This document shows, piece after piece, positions 24,369 to 34,594 of a stretch of 64,000 bases of DNA; the first letter of the stretch is position 1, and each line of letters starts with the position of its first letter. The DNA is taken from contig NZ_CP102592.1 of NCBI RefSeq assembly GCF_025666195.1, forward strand, positions 1,116,001 to 1,180,000. Direction: 5' to 3'. The DNA comes from Xanthomonas sp. CFBP 8443 (GTDB taxonomy: Bacteria; Pseudomonadota; Gammaproteobacteria; Xanthomonadales; Xanthomonadaceae). The position numbers were made by a program, and so were the translations under genes. A model generated the notes under the pieces. That model was not told the origin of the DNA, did no database searches, and was given only the letters and a program-made list of their open reading frames with translations.

Positions 24369-27221
24369 GTGAACGCCGTTCGTCCGCATCGCCACAGCCT
24401 GTTCCATGCCATCGCCCTTGCCCTGCTGATGCCGGCCACGGCCTGGTCCCAGGACGCCGCTCCGTCGTCGTCGCAACTGCAGCCGGCACCGGGCAGCGCC
24501 ACCAGCAACGCCGAGACCAGCCAGAATCCGGTCGACCTGGAGACGATCCAGGTCACCGGCGTGCGCGCCGCCCTGGCGCGTTCCACCGAACTCAAGCGCG
24601 ACGCGGCGACGGTGCAGGATTCGATCAGCGCGCTGGAGCTGGGCCGCTTCCCCGACGACAACGTGGCCGATTCGCTCAGCCACATCACCGGCGTGTCGAT
24701 CAGCCGCACCGCCGGCGGCGAAGGGCAGAAGGTCAGCGTGCGCGGGCTCGGCCCGGAGTACACGCTCACCACCTTCAACGGCCGCATCCTGGCCACCGAC
24801 GGCGCCGGGCGCGATTTCGCCTACGACGTGCTGCCGGCCGACGTGATCAGCGGCGCCGACGTGGTCAAGGGCGCGCAATCGGTGCTGACCGAAGGCGCGA
24901 TCGGCGGCCTGATCAACCTGCGCTCGGCCAGCCCGTTCGACCAGAAGGGCCAGCATGCGATCGTCCGCGCCGAAGGCGACCGCAACCAGATGTCCGAACT
25001 CAACGGCCGCAAGCTGTCGGCGGCCTACAGCAACACCTTCCTCGACGACACGTTCGGCGTGCTGCTGGGCGTGGTCTACGCCGAGCGCAAGGACCGCACC
25101 GACATCGCCGGCAACGACGGCGGCTGGACCCGCAACCCCGACCCGAGCGACCCGACCTGGGGCGGCAACGCCTGGGGCGGCAATATCGATCCCAACGGCA
25201 ACGGCGAGCTGGATCCGGACGAATACGGGCTGATCGCACCTGGCCAGTTCCGCGTCGGCTCGATCCTGGAGGACAAGAAGCGCCGCGCCTTCTCCGGCAA
25301 GTTCGAGTGGCGGCCGAACGACGACGTACGCATCGTCGTCGACGGGCTCAAGACCCGCCTCGATTCGCCGCAGGTGTCCTACCAGCAGTCGTACTACCCG
25401 TTGTTCGCGCCGGGGCGCTGGTCGGACATCACCGTGCAGAACGGCATCGTCACCGGCCTCACCCTGGACAACCCGGATCCGGAGCTGCGCATGAACCCGG
25501 AGATCCTCAATCAGACCGAACACCGGGTGGTCGACACCGACCTGTACGGCATCAACGGGCAATGGAAGGCCAGCGACAGCCTGACCCTGACCGGCGACCT
25601 GTACCGCTCCACCTCCAAGCGCTATTCCGGCGGCCAGGACACCTACGTGGTGCTGCGCATGAATCAGCCCAACACCACCCGCATCACCCTGGGCCGCAAC
25701 GCCGTGCCCAACGTCACCGCCAGTTTCGACGATGGCCGCGACCTCGCCACCGGCCTGGCCAACGGCCAGTTCACCGACACCGACTTCAACACGCACTACA
25801 TGGAACTGCGCGGCGACAACATCGCTGACGAGATCACCGGCGGCACCCTCGGCGGCAAGCTGTACGTCGGCCAGTGGGGCGTGGACAACCTGCACTTCGG
25901 GATGACCCGCACCGAACGCAGCAAGCGCCGCGACCTGATCAACAACACCCTCAACGGCGGCGCCGACTACTATTCCGGCGACAACGCGATCAACGTCGGC
26001 GCGCTGGGCGGCAACGTGCTCGATCACACCTTCGCCCTGCCGCATTTCATGGACAAGGTGGGCTCCACGTTCCCGCGCACGTTCCTGGCCTTCGACGTGC
26101 CCAACTACCTGGCCCAGTTGCAGGCCTACGACGGCAACCCGCGCCAGGACGGCAGCACCTACGACTACGCGCTGGCCGCGCCGCAGTGGAACCCGCTGGA
26201 AAGCTACCGGGTCGAGGAGAAGACCAACGCCTTCTATGTGCAGGCCGACCTGTCCGGCGAGCGCTGGAACGCCGATGTCGGCGTGCGCCTGGTCAAGACC
26301 CGCACCCGCGCCCAGGCCTGGGACGCGAAGATCCTCAGCATCACCGAGAACGGTGCGTTCAACTACACCGCCGAGTACGCCGAGCCGACCCCGATCGTGC
26401 AGGACGGCGACTACACCTTCGTGCTGCCGTCGGGCAACTTCACCTGGCGCTTCAGCGACGACCTGCTGCTGCGCGCGGGCGCGGCCAAGACCATGGCGCG
26501 CCCCTCGGTGGACAAGCTGGCACCGACCAACACCACCGCCAGCGTGTCCTGGGGCGAGTTCACCCAGATCTACGGCGGCAACGTCAACCTCAAGCCCTAC
26601 AGCGCCAAGCAGGGCGACCTGTCGCTGGAGTGGTACTTCGCCGAACAGTCCATCGCCAACGTGGCGGTGTTCTACAAGCGCATCGAAAACCAGATCACCA
26701 CCAGTTGGGAGCCGAACCAGGACATCGGCGTGCCGGGCCACCTGTTCAACGTGATGCGGCCGATCAACGGCGACTACGCCAAGGTGCGCGGCATCGAGGC
26801 TGGCCTGCAGCACTTCTGGGACAACGGCCTGGGCTTCCGCGCGCAGTACACCCGCAACTGGTCGCGCAGCTGGGTCAACGGCGAGGAGCGCCCGTTGGAA
26901 GGCATCGCGCCGGCGGTGTACTCGCTCGGGGTGATGTACGAGAAGGGGCCGTGGTCGATCGGCGCCACCGCCGACCACACCGACGGCTTCGTCACCGCGG
27001 TCAACGTGCTGGGCGCCGGCTACAACGAACAGGCCGACAAGATCACCTGGCTGACCGCGCACGTGTCCTACGAAGTCAACGACATGCTGAGCCTCAGCCT
27101 GGAAGGCCAGAACCTGCTGGACGACGAGCAGACCTACAGCATCAACGGCAACCCGCTGCTGTCGCAGGGCTACTCCCGCTATGGCCGCGCCTTCACCCTG
27201 GGCCTGAGCCTGCGGTTCTGA
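24369..27221 (+). CDS. TonB-dependent receptor of the sugar-utilisation locus
   Basis: A 950-residue outer-membrane transporter. GTG 24369 is chosen, with AGGAG about 10 bp upstream; an earlier in-frame TTG overlaps the operator. The signal peptide LFHAIALALLMPATAWSQ is followed by a Gln/Ser-rich spacer and the plug: VDLETIQVTGVRAALARSTE, VQDSISALELGRFPDDNVAD, SLSHITGVSISRTAGGEGQ and VSVRGLGPEYTLTTFNGR. The long barrel ends in FTLGLSLRF with the C-terminal Phe used by the BAM machinery. It is of the TIGR01782 carbohydrate type. Divergent from the DeoR regulator, and therefore the probable outer-membrane importer for oligosaccharides released by the GH36/GH27 enzymes. Hairpin terminator downstream. 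Confidence 0.92.
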   Translation: MNAVRPHRHSLFHAIALALLMPATAWSQDAAPSSSQLQPAPGSATSNAETSQNPVDLETIQVTGVRAALARSTELKRDAATVQDSISALELGRFPDDNVADSLSHITGVSISRTAGGEGQKVSVRGLGPEYTLTTFNGRILATDGAGRDFAYDVLPADVISGADVVKGAQSVLTEGAIGGLINLRSASPFDQKGQHAIVRAEGDRNQMSELNGRKLSAAYSNTFLDDTFGVLLGVVYAERKDRTDIAGNDGGWTRNPDPSDPTWGGNAWGGNIDPNGNGELDPDEYGLIAPGQFRVGSILEDKKRRAFSGKFEWRPNDDVRIVVDGLKTRLDSPQVSYQQSYYPLFAPGRWSDITVQNGIVTGLTLDNPDPELRMNPEILNQTEHRVVDTDLYGINGQWKASDSLTLTGDLYRSTSKRYSGGQDTYVVLRMNQPNTTRITLGRNAVPNVTASFDDGRDLATGLANGQFTDTDFNTHYMELRGDNIADEITGGTLGGKLYVGQWGVDNLHFGMTRTERSKRRDLINNTLNGGADYYSGDNAINVGALGGNVLDHTFALPHFMDKVGSTFPRTFLAFDVPNYLAQLQAYDGNPRQDGSTYDYALAAPQWNPLESYRVEEKTNAFYVQADLSGERWNADVGVRLVKTRTRAQAWDAKILSITENGAFNYTAEYAEPTPIVQDGDYTFVLPSGNFTWRFSDDLLLRAGAAKTMARPSVDKLAPTNTTASVSWGEFTQIYGGNVNLKPYSAKQGDLSLEWYFAEQSIANVAVFYKRIENQITTSWEPNQDIGVPGHLFNVMRPINGDYAKVRGIEAGLQHFWDNGLGFRAQYTRNWSRSWVNGEERPLEGIAPAVYSLGVMYEKGPWSIGATADHTDGFVTAVNVLGAGYNEQADKITWLTAHVSYEVNDMLSLSLEGQNLLDDEQTYSINGNPLLSQGYSRYGRAFTLGLSLRF

Positions 27222-27263
27222 TCCGCCTGCGGTTCCGGGCGTCCGCAGAGGACCGTGCTTTAG

Positions 27264-27286
27264 CCCCTCTCCCATCGGGAGAGGGG
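27264..27286 (+). terminator. Hairpin after the receptor gene (repeat-derived)
   Basis: CCCCTCTCCCATCGGGAGAGGGG is a near-perfect hairpin 43 bp after the receptor stop, followed by TTGGGGTGAGGG with no U-run. It is a single copy of the element found in the 2125-2738 array. It could stop or stabilise the receptor transcript. The rest of 27222-27383 shows nothing else. Confidence 0.5.
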
Positions 27287-27383
27287 TTGGGGTGAGGGTC
27301 CGGCCTCAAGCGCATTGCTGATCTGGCTCAGGGAGTCACCTCGCCGCACCCGAAGCAAGGGCACCTCGGAGACCATCGGCGCT

Positions 27384-27782
27384 TCAATGCTGCACGTGAT
27401 ACGCCCGCACCACCTTGCCATCGGCGTACTCCACATACAGCGAATCGAAATCGATCCTGAGCCCGCTGCACATGCCAAGCTCGTAATCCGCAATCTCGCC
27501 GCGCATGCCCTGCGGAGCGCCGAGCGCTGCTTCCACGGCAGACTTCGGCCGACCCGGGCGCGCGACCGTGGCAATGATGTCGTTCGCCATGCGGCCACGC
27601 ACGCATTCGCCTTCCTCCGACGCCTGCAGGCCGGCACGCCAACGCGAAGCGTCGAACGCTTCAGCGGAGAACGGGTGCGTGTGCATCAACCAGATCACCA
27701 GTGGCTTGTGGCCTGCGATGACAGCGACAGCCAGGGCTGCGAGACAGCCCAGGCCAACGAGTAGCCGGCGAGGCTTCAACAT
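27384..27782 (-). CDS. Small membrane-anchored protein of unknown function
   Basis: A 132-residue protein with one N-terminal hydrophobic segment (LLVGLGCLAALAVAVIAGHK) that may be an anchor or an uncleaved signal. A polar domain follows, with two Cys (GECVRGRMAND, LGMCSGL), a helix (PKSAVEAALGAPQG) and the closing strand pair DSLYVEYADGKVVRAYHV. This last part is reminiscent of small exported SmpA/OmlA-like beta folds, but the match is weak. ATG 27782 is preceded by AAAGGA. It is the downstream member of three same-strand small genes (27384-29064) with gaps of 90-150 bp. Function unknown. Confidence 0.6.
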   Translation of the reverse strand: MLKPRRLLVGLGCLAALAVAVIAGHKPLVIWLMHTHPFSAEAFDASRWRAGLQASEEGECVRGRMANDIIATVARPGRPKSAVEAALGAPQGMRGEIADYELGMCSGLRIDFDSLYVEYADGKVVRAYHVQH

Positions 27783-27935
27783 GAGTCCTTTCCGCTCGGT
27801 GTTAGGTGGACAGAGTTGCCAACCCAGTTTTGGTGGCGTCAATTCGACGGCGCATCCACCAGTTTCCAGAAGTCTTTTTCCGAGACAGGAGCGGGCGCAC
27901 CCGCGGAGCAGGTCATGCCGTGTGCGAGGGTATCG

Positions 27936-28490
27936 TCAACGTGCAGCCCGTACTCTTGCCATCAAGAGGTCCCGTCGCCGATCCAGGCGCGACCTGTCGC
28001 TCAGGTGCAGGCCAGGCGACCAGAGAATCGCAACGACCGTGGCCGCTTCGGGCTCGGACAGCGCACTCAACGGTTTCGCGTACAGCCGCTGCGACAGCTG
28101 GCTGAGGCCATAGCCAGAGCCGTTGTAGGACAAGGTGGTATACAGCGCCATGATCTCGTCCTGCGACAGGTGCAGCCAGACCAGTCGATCCCAGAGCACC
28201 GTGCGCGCATGCCAGGCGAGCATGCCTTCATCGCGCGATACATCCAGGCGCGCCAGCAGCATGCGGGCGACGGCTGCGGTAGGCGGGTAATCGGCTTGGT
28301 GCGACGCAAGGATGTAGCGGCGAATCAATGCCGGCGGATCGCGATCCTGCGCTGGAGCGCGCTGCAGCAGCGCCTGAATCTCCGCTCGGCGCGGCTGGAA
28401 CGCCACCATGTCGTAGCAGGCGAATGCGGCGATCGCCACCAGCAAGAGCGCCGCGACCGCAGTCAATGCCGATGCTGCGATGCGTTTCAT
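27936..28490 (-). CDS. Membrane-anchored protein with a partial GT51-like transglycosylase segment
   Basis: A 184-residue protein with an N-terminal membrane segment (SALTAVAALLLVAIAAFACY). Residues 95-180 look like the second half of the peptidoglycan glycosyltransferase (GT51) domain: LSQDEIMALYTTLSYNGSGY, GLSQLSQRLYAKPLSALSEP, EAATVVAILWSP and the closing RRRDLLMARV. The first half motifs of active GT51 enzymes (ED-x2-F-x2-H and GGSTI-Q) are absent, so catalysis is unlikely. It may be a degenerate relative or a binding module. ATG 28490 is preceded by GGATG-rich sequence without a strong ribosome site. Neighbours give no clue. Confidence 0.6.
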   Translation of the reverse strand: MKRIAASALTAVAALLLVAIAAFACYDMVAFQPRRAEIQALLQRAPAQDRDPPALIRRYILASHQADYPPTAAVARMLLARLDVSRDEGMLAWHARTVLWDRLVWLHLSQDEIMALYTTLSYNGSGYGLSQLSQRLYAKPLSALSEPEAATVVAILWSPGLHLSDRSRLDRRRDLLMARVRAAR

Positions 28491-28581
28491 GGGATGTCAC
28501 TCATCGGACCCGTACCGGGTTGAGGGCGCCTGGCTTGCATGGGGCGGTTTGGGCCGCAGAGCAGGGTGCCACGCTGTCTGC

Positions 28582-29064
28582 TCAATCCGCGCAGAGCATG
28601 CGCACCCGTCCATCTTCGATGTATTTGTAGCAGCTGAAGTTTGCTATCCATTCCGAGCAACTGCCGATCGCTTTGGCACCCAATGGCAGGTCTTTCGCGA
28701 CCAGGCAGCTTCCCTGGCATTGCAGGCTGTCGGTGCATATCTTGAATGCATCGGTCGTCTTCACCGCGCAGGATTTCGGACCACCGGGCAAGCCCTGCTG
28801 CGACCAGAACTGACCGGCTGCCTTGCACGCGGACTCGGTGGACGGAATGGCGGGTTTCTCGGCCAATGGAATATCCGTCAGTTGCCTATGCTGAAGGTTC
28901 CTGGCGCAACCTAGGGAAAGCAGAAGCATGATGACGCATGGCAATGACCAGGCCACAACCGACGACTGTCGATTGCTGTTGGGGAAGCGCAGGAGTAGTG
29001 GCGGGTCGAGTAGGCCTTTAAGCCATTGCGATGTCCTGCCTACATCGCTTCCGCGTCTGATCAT
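28582..29064 (-). CDS. Cys-rich putative lipoprotein of unknown function
   Basis: Up to 160 residues. The sequence MLLLSLGCARN looks like a lipoprotein signal with lipobox LSLGC, but its ATG is at 28929, leaving a very short signal. Starts further up (to 29064) add a hydrophobic VVAWSLPCVIMLLLSL run, so the true start is uncertain. The mature part has about eight Cys (ESACKAAGQFWSQQG, PKSCAVKTTDAFKICTDSLQ, CQGSCLVAKDLPLG, GSCSEWIANFSCYKYI), suggesting a disulfide-stabilised periplasmic domain. It precedes the two other small genes on the same strand. Function unknown. Confidence 0.55.
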   Translation of the reverse strand: MIRRGSDVGRTSQWLKGLLDPPLLLRFPNSNRQSSVVAWSLPCVIMLLLSLGCARNLQHRQLTDIPLAEKPAIPSTESACKAAGQFWSQQGLPGGPKSCAVKTTDAFKICTDSLQCQGSCLVAKDLPLGAKAIGSCSEWIANFSCYKYIEDGRVRMLCAD

Positions 29065-29196
29065 GAGGTCCGATCCATGGATGCATGCGGTGCGACGCTA
29101 TCACTCGCCTCCGTGATGCACAAGCGACCACTGGCGATTAAGTCCGGTCGTCTGCGTCATGGACATGATGTGTCTCTAGGGTGCCTGGCCACCAAC

Positions 29197-29222
29197 AAAA
29201 ACGGGCGCCTTTCGGCGCCCGT
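29197..29222 (-). terminator. Rho-independent terminator of ahcY
   Basis: On the minus strand ACGGGCGCC-GAAA-GGCGCCCGT (29201-29222) forms a 9-bp perfect stem with a tetraloop followed by TTTTGTTGG. It lies 42 bp after the ahcY stop, an ideal intrinsic terminator. It ends the transcript before the metF-distal genes. Confidence 0.9.
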
Positions 29223-29263
29223 TCTACCTGCTCTTCGCGTCCGGCGGCAAACCCGCCGACCAC

Positions 29264-30709
<1,446 letters not shown>

Positions 30710-30746
30710 CGGTAAAGCTCCGGTCAATGGCGAGAAACTCGCGAAG

Positions 30747-30846
30747 GTCCGGGCGCCGTTGTCGCTCAAGCCTGCCGCCGAGCCTGGCCGGGTCTGGAGG
30801 CGGGGAGGCCCCCGCATCGACACGGTCGCAGCGCCCCTCGGCGGAG
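30747..30846 (-). promoter_or_regulatory. S-adenosylhomocysteine (SAH) riboswitch
   Basis: The ahcY leader contains, in order on the minus strand, GCCGAGGGGCGCTGCGACC, then a GC-rich variable stem (GCGGGG/CCCCGC), CCAGGCTCGGC and, about 20 nt on, CAACGGCGCCC. These are the hallmark blocks of the SAH riboswitch: GCCGAG pairs with CTCGGC and GGGCGC pairs with GCGCCC to give the LL-type pseudoknot core. It begins near the predicted transcription start and ends about 40 nt before the ahcY ATG. SAH binding should turn expression on. Confidence 0.93.
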
Positions 30847-30855
30847 GGATAGCCA

Positions 30856-30886
30856 AGTATAACGGCTGCGGGGTACGGTGCTTGAA
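30856..30886 (-). promoter_or_regulatory. ahcY promoter
   Basis: On the minus strand a TATACT -10 box (30856-30861) lies about 10 bp before the first paired base of the riboswitch, which places the start at about 30849. A weak TTCAAG -35 candidate (30881-30886) is 19 bp upstream. The remaining part to 31050 contains no gene. Confidence 0.55.
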
Positions 30887-31058
30887 TGGGCGGCGCTCGT
30901 CCTGGGATGCAGCGCGCGTTGGCGCCGCTCCCGCGACGGCGCTGCGACCAGGCCTGCCGGGGGCGATCGTTACGCACCGGTGGCGCCTCGGGGGCGTTGC
31001 CGAGTGCGGCCGGCTCTTGTGCCGAGCGGCTTGGTCGCGACGCGTCCGGCATGGCGTC

Positions 31059-31083
31059 GTCGCGACTGAAGTCGCTCCCACAG
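31059..31083. repeat. Single half-copy of the REP element
   Basis: CGTCGCGACTGAAGTCGCTC then CCACAG, one unpaired arm of the common inverted repeat, 121 bp ahead of ppc. A TTATCA-16 bp-TAATAC pair (31128-31155) downstream of it is a possible ppc promoter, with weak -35 agreement. Confidence 0.6.
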
Positions 31084-31203
31084 GAGTGCCTGTGTCGCGG
31101 CACCGGCGATGGTTCGCTTTGAAACCGTTATCAGGACCGGGCGGGGGACTAATACTTTTGGGTTAGTCTTGCGGCGCCCCCACAGCCGAGCCATGCGTTT
31201 CCG

Positions 31204-33924
31204 ATGAACGAGTACCGCAGCAGCATCGTGTTTGCCACGCCCGATATTCCCTTGCGCGACGACGTACGCCGATTGGGGGCGCTGGTCGGCGACCTGCTCG
31301 CCGAGCAGGTGTCTGCGGAGTTCCTGGACGAGATCGAGACCATCCGTACCACCGCGATCGCGCGCCGCGAGAGCGATGCGCCGCCGTCCTCGCTGAGCGA
31401 GCAGCTTTCCGGCCGCGCGCCGCGCGATGCCGAGGCGCTGGTGCGCGCCTTCAGTACCTATTTCCAGGTGGTCAACATCGCCGAGCGCGTGCACCGCATC
31501 CGCCGGCGCCGCGATTACCAGCGCAACAGCGCCGACACGCCGCAGCCGGACGGCCTGCACGATGCGCTGCAGCGGCTCAAGGCGCAGGGCGTGAGCGCGC
31601 AGGAACTGGGCGAGTGGCTGCCGCGGATCGACGTGGAGCCGGTGTTCACCGCGCACCCGACCGAGGCGGTGCGCCGCGCGCTGCTGGAAAAAGAACAACT
31701 GATGGTGGCCAGCCTGGTCGACAACCTCGACGGCATGCGCACGCCCGGCGAACGCGCCACCGACGCGGCGCGCTTCCGCATGGCGCTGACCGCCTCGTGG
31801 CAGACCGCCGATTCCTCGCCGGTACGGCCGACCGTGGAAGACGAGCGCGAGCACGTCGGCTTCTACCTGACCCAGGTGCTGTACCGGGTGATCCCGGTGA
31901 TGTACGAAACCCTGGAGCACGCGATCGAGGAAACCTACGGCGTGCCGGTGCCGTTGCCGCGGCTGCTGCGCTTCGGCACCTGGGTCGGCGGCGACATGGA
32001 CGGCAATCCCAACGTGGACGCCGGCACCATCACCGCCACGCTCGATGCGCAGCGCCGCGCGGTGCTGGACCGCTACCTGAAGGAACTGTGGCAGCTGGCC
32101 AGCCTGCTCAGCCAGTCGACCACGCTGGTGGCGGTCAGTGCGCCGCTGCTGGCGCAACTGGAACGCTATCGGCAGCTGCTGCCCGAGGCCGCGGCGCACT
32201 CGCGCCCGCGCCACGGCGACATGCCCTACCGGCTGTTCAACGACCTGATGCGCGCGCGCCTGCAGGCGACGCTGGACGACGCGCCCGGCGGCGCCTACAC
32301 CACGCCGACCGAGCTGGAGCAGGACCTGCAACTGATCCTGGACAGCCTGCAGGCCAACAAGGGCCTGCACGCCGGCTGGTTCGCGGTGCGGCGCCTGCTG
32401 TGGCGGGTGCGCAGCTTCGGTTTCCACCTGGCGCGGCTGGACGTGCGCCAGGAGTCCAGCGTGCATGCGCGCGCGGTGGCCACGGCGCTGGGCGACGACG
32501 GCTGGGATGCGCGGTCGGCGCAGGAGCGCGCGGCCGTGCTCGGTGCCTACGCCGGCGGCGAGCAGGCCTTGCCGGCGGCGCCCGACGATGCCGGCAACGC
32601 TCGGCTGGACGCGGTGTTCGCCGCGCTCGCCGATGCGCGCGCGCGCCACGGCGCCGATGCGCTGGGCAGCTACATCATCAGCATGGCGCACAACCGCGCC
32701 GACGTGCTGACCGTGCTTGCCCTGGCGCGGCGCGGCGGCCTGGTCGACGCGGGCGGCGCGGTGCCGCTGGACATCGTGCCGCTGTTCGAGACCGTGGATG
32801 ATCTGCGCGGCGGCACCGACACCTTGCGCGACCTGCTCGCCGATCCGGTCTACCGCCGCCACCTGGCCGCGCGCGACGACGTGCAGATGGTGATGCTCGG
32901 CTATTCGGACAGCGGCAAGGACGGCGGCATCGCCGCCTCGCGCTGGGGTCTGCAGCGTGCGCAGGTGGAACTGCTCGACGCCGCTGCCGAGCTCGGCATC
33001 CGGCTGACATTCTTCCATGGCCGCGGCGGTTCGATCGTGCGCGGCGGCGGCAAGACCACGCGCGCGCTGGAAGCGGCGCCGCGCGGCAGCGTCGACGGCC
33101 GGCTGCGGGTGACCGAGCAGGGCGAGGTGATCCATCGCAAGTACGGTATCCGTGCGTTGGCGCTGCGTTCGCTGGAGCAGATGACCGGCGCGGTGCTGCT
33201 GTCGAGCCTGCGCCCGCGCGCCCCTGACGCGCGCGAGGAAGCGTGGCGGCCGGTGATGGACATCGTCGCCGAGCACAGCACTCGCGCCTACCGTAATTTC
33301 GTCGGCGATGCCGAGTTCATGCGCTATTTCCGCCTGGCCACGCCGATCGACGTGATCGAGCGGATGACCCTGGGCTCGCGGCCGTCGCGGCGGCTGGGCC
33401 AGGACGCGGCGCTGGACAACCTGCGCGCGATCCCCTGGGTGTTCGCGTGGAGCCAGGCGCGCGCAGTGATCCCGGGCTGGTACGGCGTCGGCAGCGGCCT
33501 GCGCGCGGCCATCGACGCCGGCCATGAAGACACGCTGCGCGAGATGGCCGCCGACTGGCCGTTTTTCCGCACCTTCCTCGACGACATCGCGATGGTGCTG
33601 TCCAAGGGCGACCTCAACATCGCCGAGATGTTCTCGCGCCTGGCCGGGCCGCTGCACGAGCGCTTCTTCCCGCGCATCCGCGACGAACTGGCGCTGACCA
33701 AGGGCTGGGTGAAGGCGCTGACCGGGCAAGCATCGCTGCTGCAGCACGACCCGCGGCTGGCGCTGTCGATCCGCCTGCGCAATCCCTACATCGACCCGAT
33801 CAGCGTGCTGCAGGTGGACCTGCTGCAGCGCTGGCGGGCGACCGATGGCGAGGACGAGGAGCTGCTGCGCGCGCTGGTGGCCTGCGTCAACGGCGTCTCC
33901 CAGGGCGTGCAGAACACCGGCTGA
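31204..33924 (+). CDS. ppc: Phosphoenolpyruvate carboxylase
   Basis: A 906-residue cytoplasmic enzyme that adds bicarbonate to PEP to form oxaloacetate and refills the TCA cycle. Visible: catalytic-His region [12 protein letters not shown] (about residue 147), [26 protein letters not shown], the PEP/bicarbonate site [11 protein letters not shown], the mobile loop [14 protein letters not shown], the LGSRPSRR allosteric region and the conserved C-terminus QNTG. Full length. ATG 31204. Transcribed alone: divergent from ahcY upstream, and the tetR gene follows 103 bp later with its own operator. Confidence 0.98.
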   Translation: MNEYRSSIVFATPDIPLRDDVRRLGALVGDLLAEQVSAEFLDEIETIRTTAIARRESDAPPSSLSEQLSGRAPRDAEALVRAFSTYFQVVNIAERVHRIRRRRDYQRNSADTPQPDGLHDALQRLKAQGVSAQELGEWLPRIDVEPVFTAHPTEAVRRALLEKEQLMVASLVDNLDGMRTPGERATDAARFRMALTASWQTADSSPVRPTVEDEREHVGFYLTQVLYRVIPVMYETLEHAIEETYGVPVPLPRLLRFGTWVGGDMDGNPNVDAGTITATLDAQRRAVLDRYLKELWQLASLLSQSTTLVAVSAPLLAQLERYRQLLPEAAAHSRPRHGDMPYRLFNDLMRARLQATLDDAPGGAYTTPTELEQDLQLILDSLQANKGLHAGWFAVRRLLWRVRSFGFHLARLDVRQESSVHARAVATALGDDGWDARSAQERAAVLGAYAGGEQALPAAPDDAGNARLDAVFAALADARARHGADALGSYIISMAHNRADVLTVLALARRGGLVDAGGAVPLDIVPLFETVDDLRGGTDTLRDLLADPVYRRHLAARDDVQMVMLGYSDSGKDGGIAASRWGLQRAQVELLDAAAELGIRLTFFHGRGGSIVRGGGKTTRALEAAPRGSVDGRLRVTEQGEVIHRKYGIRALALRSLEQMTGAVLLSSLRPRAPDAREEAWRPVMDIVAEHSTRAYRNFVGDAEFMRYFRLATPIDVIERMTLGSRPSRRLGQDAALDNLRAIPWVFAWSQARAVIPGWYGVGSGLRAAIDAGHEDTLREMAADWPFFRTFLDDIAMVLSKGDLNIAEMFSRLAGPLHERFFPRIRDELALTKGWVKALTGQASLLQHDPRLALSIRLRNPYIDPISVLQVDLLQRWRATDGEDEELLRALVACVNGVSQGVQNTG

Positions 33925-33999
33925 CGGCGGCCGCCGCGTCCGGCAGCCGTGCTGCCGGACGGGCTTCGAACCCGGCCGCAGCCGCGGCACTATCGCAAG

Positions 34000-34027
34000 C
34001 GGACAGAATTGTCCGATAATCCCCGCC
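34000..34027 (+). promoter_or_regulatory. TetR-type operator overlapping a leaderless-looking promoter
   Basis: CGGACA-GAAT-TGTCCG (34000-34015) is an inverted repeat with 6-bp arms. It overlaps GATAAT (34015-34020), a good -10 that would start transcription at or within a base or two of the ATG at 34028. The position suits autorepression by the TetR protein encoded directly after it. No -35 box is evident. Confidence 0.55.
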
Positions 34028-34594
34028 ATGGACCTCCGCGCCGATGCCGCCCAACGCCGCCGCCTGCTGCTCGACGCGGCCGACGAAGTGTTCTGCGAGC
34101 ACGGGGTGCTGGCGCCGCTGGAGTTGGTGGTCGAGCGCTCCGGCGTCGGCCGGGCCACGCTGTACCGCAATTTCGCCGATCGCACCGACCTGATGATCGC
34201 GCTGCTGCAGCGCGCCCTGGATGGCTTGGAACACTGCGCGCGCGACATCGGCGAGCGCCCCGATGGCCTGTTCCTGCTGTTGCGCGATGTCGCCGAGCAC
34301 ATCGCGATGTCCGCTCCGCTGGCCGACTATTGGCGCTCGATGCCGCGCGACCATCCGCAGATCGAAGTGGCGCATGCGCGGCTGATGGCGATCCTGCTGC
34401 CGTTCCTGCGGCGCGCCACCGATGCCGGCCTGTGCCGCCCAGGTCTGGATGGAGACGACCTCGCTTTGTTGATGGACATGCTCGGCGCCTGCCAGCGCGG
34501 CGGCGACGAAGCCGAACGCAAGGCCTTGGCGCTGCGCGGTTGTCGGCTGCTGTGCCATGCGCTGGCCACGCCGGCGGCGGTGGCAACGCTATGA
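34028..34594 (+). CDS. TetR-family transcriptional regulator
   Basis: A 188-residue repressor. The N-terminal TetR HTH spans residues 8-55: RRRLLLDAADEVFCEHGVLA, PLELVVERSGVGRATLYRNF, then ADRTDLMIALL. The C-terminal ligand/dimerisation helices are Ala/Leu-rich. ATG 34028 sits directly after the operator candidate. The stop overlaps the DUF4105 gene start by 4 bp (ATGA), so it is the first gene of a three-gene operon with DUF4105 and a lipase-like lipoprotein and probably controls it. Ligand unknown; a membrane-lipid or fatty-acid signal would fit. Confidence 0.9.
   Translation: MDLRADAAQRRRLLLDAADEVFCEHGVLAPLELVVERSGVGRATLYRNFADRTDLMIALLQRALDGLEHCARDIGERPDGLFLLLRDVAEHIAMSAPLADYWRSMPRDHPQIEVAHARLMAILLPFLRRATDAGLCRPGLDGDDLALLMDMLGACQRGGDEAERKALALRGCRLLCHALATPAAVATL

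Noticed and set aside
24309..27275. Very long open frame antisense to the receptor gene, joining the DeoR regulator frame
   Set aside because: It is an uninterrupted frame caused by high GC, rich in Val/Gly/Ala/Arg with no domain. The DeoR protein has a normal start at 24218.
6868..29263. Integrative element or genomic island with attachment sites
   Set aside because: No integrase, tRNA end, transposase or flanking direct repeat was seen. The idea of an insertion between ahcY and metF is kept only as a recombination hypothesis.
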